Below are positions 1-6,921 of a stretch of DNA of 59,095 bases, one piece after another. The notes under the pieces are model-generated. The model worked only from the letters and a program-made list of their open reading frames with translations, did no database searches and was not told the DNA's origin. Each line of letters begins with the position of its first letter. Position 1 is the first letter of the stretch. The DNA is from a virus. The stretch lies in IMG/VR virus record IMGVR_UViG_3300046501_000666, positions 1-59,095 of that record. The stretch is one strand, 5' to 3'. Position numbers and translations under genes: made by a program.

Positions 1-1626
1 GTAACTGTCGGGGAAGCCCTGGGCCTTCTTCAGTTCTGGCGGCTGCAGCATGCGGAGCGTGATATCGACGAGCACGTATCCGCCAACCAGCACCATTTCG
101 GCCGGGTCTTTGAAGTGCTCCGGCAGAAACTCATGCATGAAGGCAGCGCAACGGCGAGCCCCCTCCATCTGCTCTGGTGTCAGCGTGTCAGGAACCTGAA
201 CTGTCTCAATTAATGCGATGCGGTCCTTGGTAGGCAGGGTGTGCATTGGCTCGTTGAGCGATATGCCGTCCTTCTCGTTGCCGTAGTACTTCACCAGGTA
301 CGCACTGACGAGCCGTTGATTAGCGCCCGACTGGCATATGGTCGAAAGAGGATCGCTTGCGGCGCGACCGTCGCCATCGTAGAACCCGCCGTTTGCCTGC
401 TCAAAGAATGCCGCAGCGACTGCGTGATGACCGGTGCTGGTTGCCACGACTGACAGAGGCGCTCGTACGTCAGAACCTACCGAGCCTTTTCGGAGCGTTA
501 CCATGGAGGCAGCGACCATCGCGAAATGGCCACCTTTGACCTGGGCGACCTGTGTACGCAGTGGCTCCTGTACGTCGAAGTTTCGCTGGGCGGACCCGTT
601 GGCACATTCAGTCAGGAAGGTCGCCATCCTTGGGGCGACCAGTGCGTGATGGGTACCGCCAGCGCTAATGGTGGAAAGCGCCTCGTCAACACCGTGCGAG
701 CTGGTGTGCGATGGTGAGGTGCCGCGCATCGGTACGATAAAGGGCTTGGCGCTGGTCAGTACGTGCCGCCAGCATCCCTTAGCAACCCGTCGCATCGTGT
801 TTCTAGCCATCGGGTTTTTGCGGAAAATCGTTCTTCCTTCATGGCTCCAGTCAATGCATTCCGCGGCGCTGCGCCATCCCAGCTGATTTCCTGTCGGATT
901 CTTATGCCGTACCGGTTCAGGCCATACGATTGGCTTGCCGTCACTGCGAGCTACCAGGTACAGCCGCTTGCGAATGGTCGGTGCACCCGCGTTGGCTGCA
1001 ATCCGTTCGCGCCATTCGACGTTATAACCAAGTCCGCGGACGAGGCTAGAGAGTGGGACAAATTCTCCAATTGAATCCTGAATCTCCGCCATATCGGGAT
1101 GGTCCGCAGCAAGCCCGGTGCTCAGCGCAGCGATGAATGCGCGGAACGTGCGGCCTTTCTCGGCCTTGATTGGGCGGCCTTCCTCGTCAATTGGCCCCCA
1201 ATCTGAGAATTCCTCAACGTTCTCCAAAAAGAGAAGGCGTGGTCGCGTGGCGAATGCCCATCGAATAACAACCCAGGCCAGCCCGCGAACCTTGCGATCA
1301 CGCGGTGCACCGCCTTTGGCCTTGCTGTGATGACGGCAATCAGGCGAGGCCCAGAGGATGCCCACGGGCTGACCGCCAGTTGCCAGCACTGGATCAACTT
1401 CAAACACGTCGGCAACATAATGCTTCGTGGTCGGATGGTTGGCCCGGTGTACTGCCAGCGCTATCTGATTGTGATTTACGGCCACGTCCGGCTCGCGGTA
1501 CGCCCGGGCAATTGCGGTACTTGCACCACCGGCACCGGCGAACAGGTCCACGACCAACTCCTTTTCGAAAGGCAGACCCAGGGTCGGGGCAGGCATCATC
1601 GGGTGTTTCTTCTGAAATGCGGTCAT
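1..1626 (-). CDS. Cytosine-C5 DNA methyltransferase, partial (C-terminus beyond window)
   Basis: Open from the ATG at 1626 to the window edge, 542 codons with no stop, ending in a motif IX/X-like LQPPELKKAQGFPDSY. Seen: motif I DLFAGAGGAS (residues 27-36, SAM binding), catalytic motif IV as SPDC with Cys97 followed by SKAKGG, motif VI ENVEEF (135-140), and motif VIII RKRLYLVAR. The SPDC form is typical of phage Dcm-like enzymes. It should methylate cytosine in the phage DNA, probably as protection from host restriction. An AGGA ribosome site follows a small hairpin just upstream. Short overlapping reading frames on both strands here are shadows of this gene. Only the last few dozen residues should be missing. 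Confidence 0.9.
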   Translation of the reverse strand, partial: MTAFQKKHPMMPAPTLGLPFEKELVVDLFAGAGGASTAIARAYREPDVAVNHNQIALAVHRANHPTTKHYVADVFEVDPVLATGGQPVGILWASPDCRHHSKAKGGAPRDRKVRGLAWVVIRWAFATRPRLLFLENVEEFSDWGPIDEEGRPIKAEKGRTFRAFIAALSTGLAADHPDMAEIQDSIGEFVPLSSLVRGLGYNVEWRERIAANAGAPTIRKRLYLVARSDGKPIVWPEPVRHKNPTGNQLGWRSAAECIDWSHEGRTIFRKNPMARNTMRRVAKGCWRHVLTSAKPFIVPMRGTSPSHTSSHGVDEALSTISAGGTHHALVAPRMATFLTECANGSAQRNFDVQEPLRTQVAQVKGGHFAMVAASMVTLRKGSVGSDVRAPLSVVATSTGHHAVAAAFFEQANGGFYDGDGRAASDPLSTICQSGANQRLVSAYLVKYYGNEKDGISLNEPMHTLPTKDRIALIETVQVPDTLTPEQMEGARRCAAFMHEFLPEHFKDPAEMVLVGGYVLVDITLRMLQPPELKKAQGFPDSY

Positions 1627-1633
1627 GCGGGAT

Positions 1634-1660
1634 CCTCGCCGGTGTGGCGTGATTCGTTGA
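1634..1660 (-). promoter_or_regulatory. Leader repeat copy 1 with hairpin next to the Shine-Dalgarno
   Basis: A 27-nt block immediately upstream of the methyltransferase start is identical to one at 2832-2858. Read on the minus strand it holds the stem CGCC-ACACC-GGCG, which runs straight into the AGGA ribosome site. Position and duplication suggest a translational control element. Its function is unknown. Confidence 0.5.
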
Positions 1661-1742
1661 GTGGGGTTGTTTTAAAGCAGGCTTGTGATTGACCATTCAA
1701 GGGCTGGGTCAATCTCGATCTAGAGCACACAGGAGCAGGGAA

Positions 1743-1964
1743 ATGGGACGTTGGTCGAGCAAGTCGTACTCAGTAGGCCAATACACGATCGCTGCTTGGG
1801 AGGAGCAAGGGCCCGACGGCACGTATCGGGAAGTAAGATTCTCGGTTACCGGGCCTGGCCTACAAGGAGTTATGCATGGAGATCTAGCCTCAGCTATGGC
1901 TCAGGCAGAATCGCTCACGGAGCAAAACGAACCTAAGCCTTATCGCGGCCCTAGAATGGGTTAA
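1743..1964 (+). CDS. Hypothetical 73-aa protein
   Basis: The start at 1743 is preceded by AGGAGCAGGGAA, so it is favoured over an upstream in-frame start at 1689 that has no ribosome site. The product (MGRWSSKSYSVGQYTI..., ending YRGPRMG) has no recognisable domain. It looks like a single beta-rich fold, with sentences of aromatic and charged residues typical of small phage proteins. It converges on, and overlaps by a few bases, the PAPS-reductase-like gene on the other strand. Its function is not known. Confidence 0.6.
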   Translation: MGRWSSKSYSVGQYTIAAWEEQGPDGTYREVRFSVTGPGLQGVMHGDLASAMAQAESLTEQNEPKPYRGPRMG

Positions 1965-2824
1965 TCTCCACAGAAGCAATCGATGTCTTCGGAATATCCG
2001 AAGGCATCCATCTGACCTTTGTAGTTCTCCGCGTACCAAGCCAAGTGAGAGTACTTCGGCCGATCCATCCGGAAGACCTGATTGAATCGCTCTTCAGCGC
2101 CTGACCAAAAGAGCACTCGCTCTGGTTCGTCCTGAATTGCCTTGAAAAGCTTGTCCTCGCCCTTTTTCCAGCATAGGTCGCAGTTGCCAAGGTCAGAATC
2201 CATGCCGAGGTCGAAATCCTGCGCCGACCAGAATGCGGCTACATCCTCTTTGGTGATTCCCGCCGTGTAGGAGGGGCAGACGTTGTCCCAGCGTGTTCCG
2301 CCTTTGGCGTTGGCGGCCATCATGCGGTGATAGCGACCGGGTTCGTCCTTTCGGATTCCAATTACGCAATCCCATTCGTCATAGCCAAGAGAGCGCATGT
2401 GCTTCTCGCCGATCTTGATCTTTAAATAAGCAGTGCACATGTTGTTTGAGAAGTTAGGCAGCACCGGGTCCAGGCCTTTCTCTGCCTTCCGGTACGCGGC
2501 GTAATACTCAAGCATCATGGTGAATGGTTCGCCATTGCGGCTGGCCGTTTCGAAGTCGACAAGCTTGTACCACGGTGCATCGTCAGGCTGGCCGTACACA
2601 CGACACCACTCCATCCAAACCACGTTTATGCCCCAGCGTTTTGACATTTCATTGACGAATACCAGCGTCTCTTCGCGCTCCTTGCCTGTGTTTTGAAAGA
2701 AGAAGTGCACATCTGGCGGCAGGGTGAACTCGTGTGCTTCCAGTATTTTCCAGCCCATATGGCCGCTGGTTCGTCCGCCGCTGAGCCCGATCTGGGCCGG
2801 GCCTGTGATCAGGTAGGGGTTCAT
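1961..2824 (-). CDS. PP-loop ATPase, phage PAPS-reductase-like protein
   Basis: 287 aa. The N-terminus has the PP-loop SGGRTSG (residues 15-21), a variant of SGGKDS used by PAPS reductases, DndC and related AMP-forming enzymes. Further signatures are conserved Cys near PNFSNNMCTAYLKIK, a GIRKDEP segment, and a C-terminal Cys cluster (CDLC and CFCGD) that could bind a metal or Fe-S centre. The family adenylates or reduces sulphur substrates. Phage members are mostly uncharacterised and often lie beside DNA methyltransferases, as here, so a role in nucleic acid modification is an inference. The start has AGGAAACAG before the ATG. Confidence 0.75.
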   Translation of the reverse strand: MNPYLITGPAQIGLSGGRTSGHMGWKILEAHEFTLPPDVHFFFQNTGKEREETLVFVNEMSKRWGINVVWMEWCRVYGQPDDAPWYKLVDFETASRNGEPFTMMLEYYAAYRKAEKGLDPVLPNFSNNMCTAYLKIKIGEKHMRSLGYDEWDCVIGIRKDEPGRYHRMMAANAKGGTRWDNVCPSYTAGITKEDVAAFWSAQDFDLGMDSDLGNCDLCWKKGEDKLFKAIQDEPERVLFWSGAEERFNQVFRMDRPKYSHLAWYAENYKGQMDAFGYSEDIDCFCGD

Positions 2825-2831
2825 CTGTTTC

Positions 2832-2858
2832 CTCGCCGGTGTGGCGTGATTCGTTGAA
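2832..2858 (-). promoter_or_regulatory. Leader repeat copy 2 with hairpin next to the Shine-Dalgarno
   Basis: Exact 27-nt copy of the block at 1634-1660, here directly before the PAPS-reductase-like gene. It has the same CGCC-ACACC-GGCG stem followed by AGGA. The two leftward genes therefore share a leader despite unrelated coding sequences. Confidence 0.5.
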
Positions 2859-2909
2859 AGGGTTGAAAGGCCCGTCTAAGCTTCACTTGAGACCCAGGAG
2901 GGAACCGTG

Positions 2910-3131
2910 ATGACCGACAAGCACGCAATGGAACTGAAGCAGGCGCTCATAGCTGTATTTGCAACGGCAGCGAGCATGGGTATCGATATCGACGAGCTGT
3001 CAGAGCTGGCGGCTGCCGAATTGACCGAAGAGGAAATGGTTGGGTGGTTCGAGCAGTTCAAGCCAGGTGCGGTGCATGAGCTTCGATACTGCCGGGACCT
3101 GGTGAAGGGCTTCGATCTAGTTGATCGGTAG
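2910..3131 (+). CDS. Hypothetical acidic 73-aa protein
   Basis: The ATG at 2910 sits six bases after GGAGGG. A GTG three bases earlier would be too close to that site. The product is acidic and helical (DELSELAAAELTEEEMVGW...), with no recognisable domain, signal or membrane segment. It is rightward, flanked by leader repeat copies 2 and 3 that belong to the opposite strand, which suggests it was inserted into a leftward operon. No function can be assigned. Confidence 0.6.
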   Translation: MTDKHAMELKQALIAVFATAASMGIDIDELSELAAAELTEEEMVGWFEQFKPGAVHELRYCRDLVKGFDLVDR

Positions 3132-3138
3132 CTTGCAA

Positions 3139-3165
3139 CGTTGCCGGTGTCGCGTGAGTCGTGGA
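3139..3165 (-). repeat. Degenerate third copy of the leader repeat
   Basis: Matches the 27-nt repeats at 1634 and 2832 at about 22 of 27 positions, in the same orientation. The hairpin stem is broken (CGCG against GGCA) and no leftward gene starts after it. It is probably the remnant of a displaced leftward gene. Confidence 0.4.
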
Positions 3166-3232
3166 ATCGGAAATTTTGAACTGCATACCCCTCAAGGTGC
3201 CCAAACTGGAACCACTAAAGAGGGCAGCAGCC

Positions 3233-3349
3233 ATGACTGACGAAAAGAAAGAACCGCCAAAAGATGACACGCCAGCGCACTCCACCAAGGAAGAGCGGGA
3301 GCGTCTGAAAGACTTCAACAAGGGCGGCATTCCGCCCGGCGCTTGCTGA
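3233..3349 (+). CDS. Small charged 38-aa protein, hypothetical
   Basis: ATG at 3233 is preceded by GAGGGCAGCAGCC. The 38-aa product (MTDEKKEPPKDDTPAHST... ending GGIPPGAC) is hydrophilic and Pro/Lys/Glu-rich. A longer form could start at 3161, but that start lacks a ribosome site. It stops five bases before the end of the convergent 368-aa gene. Small proteins ending in KGGIPPGA-like tails are familiar in pseudomonads, but their role is unknown. Confidence 0.45.
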   Translation: MTDEKKEPPKDDTPAHSTKEERERLKDFNKGGIPPGAC

Positions 3350-3353
3350 TCTA

Positions 3354-4460
3354 TCAGGCAGCGCGAACCGGAACGGCACGCAGATGAGCTTTTTCATCTG
3401 CTGAGCCTAAGTAGGGTTTCAGCTCTGCGCGGGTGTATTTTCCAGCTTGCACGGTGTCAGTCGTGTAACCGCTGTAGTTGGGGCCGAAGTAGCCGCCACC
3501 GTGCTTGTCGCTCCAGATCATGAATAGCGGTTCATCCTTGGGGAAAAGGATGTCTCGGAGCTTTGCAGCTCGCTCGAAGTCCATGCTCGCTGTCGCTCTT
3601 TGCATCAAACCTTCGATCTTTTTGCGCCGCTTTCCGGCTGTCACGAGTCTGCGCAGATTGAGGGGCTCACTGCTGTAGATGTCAGAGGCCTGGACTACTG
3701 AGTGACCGTATCGACCACTGACTACGAACCAAGATGCATTCAAGTCATAGAAGGCGGTACCCTTGAAGATCCGCTGAGTTTTCCAGTCGTGGTACCAGAT
3801 CGTCGCGCCGTGCTTGATGGTTCCGCCGTCGCGGGCCGTCTCGTTGCTCTTCATGCTTATGCTTGCGCGACCCAGTTCTTCCCGATAATGCCCGGTGGCT
3901 CTGATCGCCTTTTGCATCCACTCCATGGCTGTTACTCGTTCTTTGCCAGGCCCCACCTTGGGATGCCGATCAGGCTCAAAGGTGTATCTGCTGAACACAC
4001 TGCAAAGGTAATCACGCAGCTTAAGGCGGGTGTAATGCATGCGCAGTCGTTGCTGGTAAGTCATCCGCTCTTCTTTGTCGAAGCAGTATTGACCTCCATT
4101 GCGGTTGTCCACATTCTGGACGTTCTGATACATCTTCAGCTCGATGTGACGCCCCGACACGCTCAGCTCCGCTTCAACGTCGCCGTGGCGGCAGTAGCGG
4201 TGACTGCGTGCGAAGCTCATACCGTACCGTTTGATCATCTCTTCGGGGATTATGCAGGTCCAACCCATTCGGTTCAGCTGTTGAACAATCCGGAGGAAAA
4301 CGGCTTTCTTGAACTCGTTTTCCCATGCGCCCATCACCATCCCGCCTGGAGATTCCCAAACGTTTAGGCTGGCATCATTGAAGTGGACGGTTCCGGTGCG
4401 TTCTATTTGCATGGGACAATCTCCATGGCATGCGCCGCCCTCCGTGACCGGATGCGACAT
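3354..4460 (-). CDS. Phage protein with a UVR motif, unknown function
   Basis: 368 aa starting MSHPVTEGGACHGDCPM. Residues about 295-325 (KKIEGLMQRATASMDFERAAKLRDIL) match the UVR motif, the helical hairpin by which UvrB and UvrC contact each other and which also occurs in Clp-type adaptors. The rest has no family I recognise. N-terminal Cys residues and an EAELSVSGRHIELKMYQN stretch look like a folded beta domain. It is divergent from the gene at 4528, and the start codons are separated only by the leader there. It might interact with host UvrAB, but that is inference from the motif alone. Confidence 0.6.
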   Translation of the reverse strand: MSHPVTEGGACHGDCPMQIERTGTVHFNDASLNVWESPGGMVMGAWENEFKKAVFLRIVQQLNRMGWTCIIPEEMIKRYGMSFARSHRYCRHGDVEAELSVSGRHIELKMYQNVQNVDNRNGGQYCFDKEERMTYQQRLRMHYTRLKLRDYLCSVFSRYTFEPDRHPKVGPGKERVTAMEWMQKAIRATGHYREELGRASISMKSNETARDGGTIKHGATIWYHDWKTQRIFKGTAFYDLNASWFVVSGRYGHSVVQASDIYSSEPLNLRRLVTAGKRRKKIEGLMQRATASMDFERAAKLRDILFPKDEPLFMIWSDKHGGGYFGPNYSGYTTDTVQAGKYTRAELKPYLGSADEKAHLRAVPVRAA

Positions 4461-4527
4461 AGTGGCTATTTGGTTTGAGTTGGGGTATTACGGGTGACCG
4501 GCATGGAGCCGGATCAAGGAGAGAAGG
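4451..4527 (+). promoter_or_regulatory. Promoter-leader A with hairpin before the ribosome site
   Basis: Matches 5320-5395 in blocks of identical spacing: GATGCGACATAGT, then GCTA, TGGGGTAT, TGACCGGC, and AGCCGGATCAAGGAG. A hairpin CCGGC-ATGGA-GCCGG (4498-4512) lies just before the AAGGAG ribosome site. The first ten bases overlap the start of the divergent gene. TATTAC may be the -10 box, with no good -35 seen. Confidence 0.55.
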
Positions 4528-5301
4528 GTGAGCGAAGTATCAGCAAATACAGGGAATGACGCAGATGCTAACTCATTTGCGGTTCAAGTATGGGAGTGGT
4601 TTGAACGCTTTGTTTCTTCCTTCTGGGAAGGATTGGGCTGGCCCCACGCAGTACTTATAATCTTTTTAGTGGTTATGTTGTGCTACCGAAAAGAGCTGAG
4701 GGAATTGATTGAGCGAATTCGGGAATTTGGGCCAGGTGGCTTCAAACTCCAGCCTATCTCTTTTCAGAACCCACAGTCAGAAACCGCAGATCTCCCGGCT
4801 TCAGAGTCCTCGGCCGCAACTGCGGTGGTCACCTCTGTGCCCGCTACTGGAGTCCTAGGCGCTCCAATACCTCTCCCGCCGACAATAGTTTTTCCCACAA
4901 TGAAAAAAGATTGTGAAGATGGAATAGCACGCGAAATCCAGGGCATGACAGATGCCGATGCCAAGAGTTATTTAGTTCCTATGCTGGCAATCTCAAGGGC
5001 GATGTGGGTGTTCGAAAGTTGCTACGCGAATATCTATGGCGGTCAGATTAGACTTCTCCTGATTCTGAATCAGAGGCCAGGTAAGGCCGTATCTAATGTT
5101 GAGGTAGTCAATTACTGGACATCGCATCAGGAGCAAATGAAGCCGTATTTAAATCTTTGGACTGCCGATCAATATCTAAACTACCTTGTTCAAAATGGGC
5201 TTGTCACCAAACTCGTTGACTCAATCGCGCTGACGACGAAGGGCGTTGAGTTTGTTCTCTGGCTGACTCAATACGGAAGGTCTCTCGATCGGGGGCTGTA
5301 G
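4528..5301 (+). CDS. Membrane-anchored hypothetical protein (257 aa), accessory gene
   Basis: GTG start after AAGGAGAGAAGG. One membrane helix is visible at about residues 41-56 (AVLIIFLVVMLCYRKE), followed by a basic/charged stretch, a Pro/Ala/Ser-rich linker (about 85-125), and a C-terminal globular part containing a possible winged-helix-like segment (NYLVQNGLVTKLVDSIALTTKGVEF). It is lower in GC than its neighbours and has its own promoter-leader, both signs of a recently acquired accessory gene. No family is recognised. A lysogenic role such as exclusion is possible but unsupported. Confidence 0.6.
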   Translation: MSEVSANTGNDADANSFAVQVWEWFERFVSSFWEGLGWPHAVLIIFLVVMLCYRKELRELIERIREFGPGGFKLQPISFQNPQSETADLPASESSAATAVVTSVPATGVLGAPIPLPPTIVFPTMKKDCEDGIAREIQGMTDADAKSYLVPMLAISRAMWVFESCYANIYGGQIRLLLILNQRPGKAVSNVEVVNYWTSHQEQMKPYLNLWTADQYLNYLVQNGLVTKLVDSIALTTKGVEFVLWLTQYGRSLDRGL

Positions 5302-5319
5302 CGCAGCTGAACATCAATG

Positions 5320-5395
5320 GATGCGACATAGTAGCTACTCAATATCTATTGGGGTATCAAAGATGACCGGCGTGTAGCCGGATCAAGGAGCAGTA
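5320..5395 (+). promoter_or_regulatory. Promoter-leader B, copy of leader A
   Basis: Same block order and spacing as leader A, with hairpin CCGGC-GTGTA-GCCGG at 5367-5381 before AAGGAG. The stem is conserved and the loop is not. It even retains the sequence complementary to the start codon of leader A's divergent gene, although no such gene starts here. A duplication of the whole divergent control region is the simplest explanation. Confidence 0.55.
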
Positions 5396-5647
5396 ATGGA
5401 CATCGACTTTAGCAATGGTCGCTACAACGTTTTCCAAGGACGCATGCCTGGGCAACTTCCAATCGGCCGTATCGACGAAGACGAATTCGTACGCTCAGCC
5501 GCAAACGTGCTGCTCTACCGGTTTGATGGTGAGGAGATGTACGACATGAACGGCAAGTACCTTGGCAGCGCCGAAGAGTCAGGTGACGGAAGGTTCATGG
5601 TCACGGACGGTCAGCATAATTGCTTATTTGTGGTCGTGCCTGACTAG
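5396..5647 (+). CDS. Hypothetical 83-aa protein
   Basis: ATG after CAAGGAGCAGTA. The product starts MDIDFSNGRYNVF and ends CLFVVVPD. It is acidic and probably beta-rich, with no domain I recognise. It is the second gene served by the duplicated leader. It converges on the leftward gene ending at 5648 with no gap. No function can be assigned. Confidence 0.6.
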   Translation: MDIDFSNGRYNVFQGRMPGQLPIGRIDEDEFVRSAANVLLYRFDGEEMYDMNGKYLGSAEESGDGRFMVTDGQHNCLFVVVPD

Positions 5648-5959
5648 CTAATCATCACGGCCAATCCGCAGCGCCTCACGCTGATAAGCCAGCTCCAACT
5701 TCCGCGCCACAACTGGCGACACCGTGATTTGGTGGCGCGGAACCTCAAGCAAGGGCAGGGACCTTTCAGACCCTAATGCATGAAGATGGTGAATCATCAG
5801 AGTCAGCGCTTCACCTTGCTCCTCGATGCCTGCCCATTCCATCAGCTCAGCCAGGGCTTGCCGTGTGCCGGGCCTGACCCGTAACCGCAATTCCTCTTCC
5901 TGCGCTGCCGATCGCTTCTGCGCGGTCCGCTCGTTTCGCTGCTGTGGACTCAGTGCCAT
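5648..5959 (-). CDS. Hypothetical 103-aa phage protein
   Basis: The ATG at 5959 overlaps the stop of the upstream gene (5950-5952). A longer in-frame extension to 6109 would run inside that gene and is rejected. The N-terminus is basic and helical (MALSPQQRNERTAQKR), followed by RVRPGTRQALAELMEW, which is suggestive of a ribbon-helix-helix or similar DNA-binding fold. Translational coupling with the upstream gene indicates they act together. No family is recognised with confidence. Confidence 0.6.
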   Translation of the reverse strand: MALSPQQRNERTAQKRSAAQEEELRLRVRPGTRQALAELMEWAGIEEQGEALTLMIHHLHALGSERSLPLLEVPRHQITVSPVVARKLELAYQREALRIGRDD

Positions 5960-6297
5960 GTCACATCCCCATTGCGCACAAACTCTGTCCCGGTACCGAC
6001 ATCCAGCAGGTCGCACACTCGGTTGATGATCTTCAGTGCAGCGTCGAACACCTTGGCGTCGTCCGGCTCGCGGCTCAGGCGCTTCATGTTCGGCTGATGC
6101 TCCAGGCAAACCTTGTCGACCAATCGGCGAGCCAGGGAGCGAAGCTCGTCAGCGCTGTCGTGAATCCGTAGGCTCAGGGCGAACGCCAGAGCCACGTCGT
6201 CAGGCTGATACTGGCCGCCGCTGCGAGTGTTGTAGAGCTTCCTGACCGAAGTCATCCAGCTGGGCAGGGTGACTACCCCGGATGCTGTCTTTTGCAT
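5950..6297 (-). CDS. Hypothetical 115-aa phage protein
   Basis: ATG at 6297 after GAAGGAGATACACC, a strong ribosome site. The product (MQKTASGVVTLPSWMTSVRKLYN...) is mostly helical with no recognised domain. It lies between the HTH protein gene and the 103-aa gene in the leftward early operon and overlaps the latter. Its operon position suggests an early function in DNA metabolism or regulation, but nothing in the sequence fixes it. Confidence 0.6.
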   Translation of the reverse strand: MQKTASGVVTLPSWMTSVRKLYNTRSGGQYQPDDVALAFALSLRIHDSADELRSLARRLVDKVCLEHQPNMKRLSREPDDAKVFDAALKIINRVCDLLDVGTGTEFVRNGDVTWH

Positions 6298-6378
6298 GGT
6301 GTATCTCCTTCAGCCCGCTTGGTGGAATGTGGAGGTGTTCGGCCCGCCGCCGTGTGCGGACCTTTGTGTTAAGGCGCT

Positions 6379-6921
6379 TCATGCCTTGGCCTTGGCCGGA
6401 TACACGAAGCCGTATTGCTCCATCAGCCGATAAAGCACGCATGCCGAAATACCCATCTGCTTGCATGCTTGGCGGCGCGTCAGGCCAGCGTCACGGAATG
6501 CGGCCAGGCGCTCGCAAAGCTTGCCGTCGCGTTCTGGGTTTCGGTCTTTTACGCCGCCGAAGCGACCGAAGTTGGGGTCGAGTTGAAACTTGAAGTCACC
6601 TTCCACTGAGGCCCGATAGAGCGCGCTATGGGAGAGACCGGTTGCTTCAATTGCTTCGCGGTAGCACATGGTCATGGCGACCTGCCGGATCTTCTCGACG
6701 TGCTCCCGGCGCTGAGCCGCGATATCGATCGACTTCTCAGCAATACGGCGGCGCTTCACTCGCTGCGGTTTGGTGCTCACTACATCCTTCCGGATGGGCC
6801 GAGGCTCGAACCTGGGTGGATCAAGTAGAACCAGTTGCCGGCCAGATGCGAAGAAGGCAGCTTTCGCCGCCTCCAGTTGCGATTGCCGCTGGTTGGCGGC
6901 AAGGATGAGGTTATCTGTCAC
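6379..6921 (-). CDS. Putative DNA-binding protein with two helix-turn-helix segments
   Basis: 180 aa from a GTG at 6921 that overlaps the exonuclease stop as GTGA. The in-frame upstream extension to 7002 lies inside the exonuclease gene and is rejected. Two HTH-like segments are visible: YREAIEATGLSHSALYRASV in the middle and TRRQACKQMGISACVLYRLM near the C-terminus. The region between is basic (KPQRVKRRRIAEKSI). Coupling to the recombination genes suggests a DNA-directed role during early replication or recombination, or regulation. The exact family is not recognised. Confidence 0.65.
   Translation of the reverse strand: MTDNLILAANQRQSQLEAAKAAFFASGRQLVLLDPPRFEPRPIRKDVVSTKPQRVKRRRIAEKSIDIAAQRREHVEKIRQVAMTMCYREAIEATGLSHSALYRASVEGDFKFQLDPNFGRFGGVKDRNPERDGKLCERLAAFRDAGLTRRQACKQMGISACVLYRLMEQYGFVYPAKAKA

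Noticed and set aside
1-1700. Many short overlapping frames on both strands suggesting a broken or gene-poor region
   Set aside because: A single minus-strand frame is open across 1626-1 with intact methyltransferase motifs; it merely runs off the window edge.
3702-4367. Long plus-strand frame (221 codons)
   Set aside because: Entirely antisense to the 368-aa UVR-motif gene, with no ribosome site.
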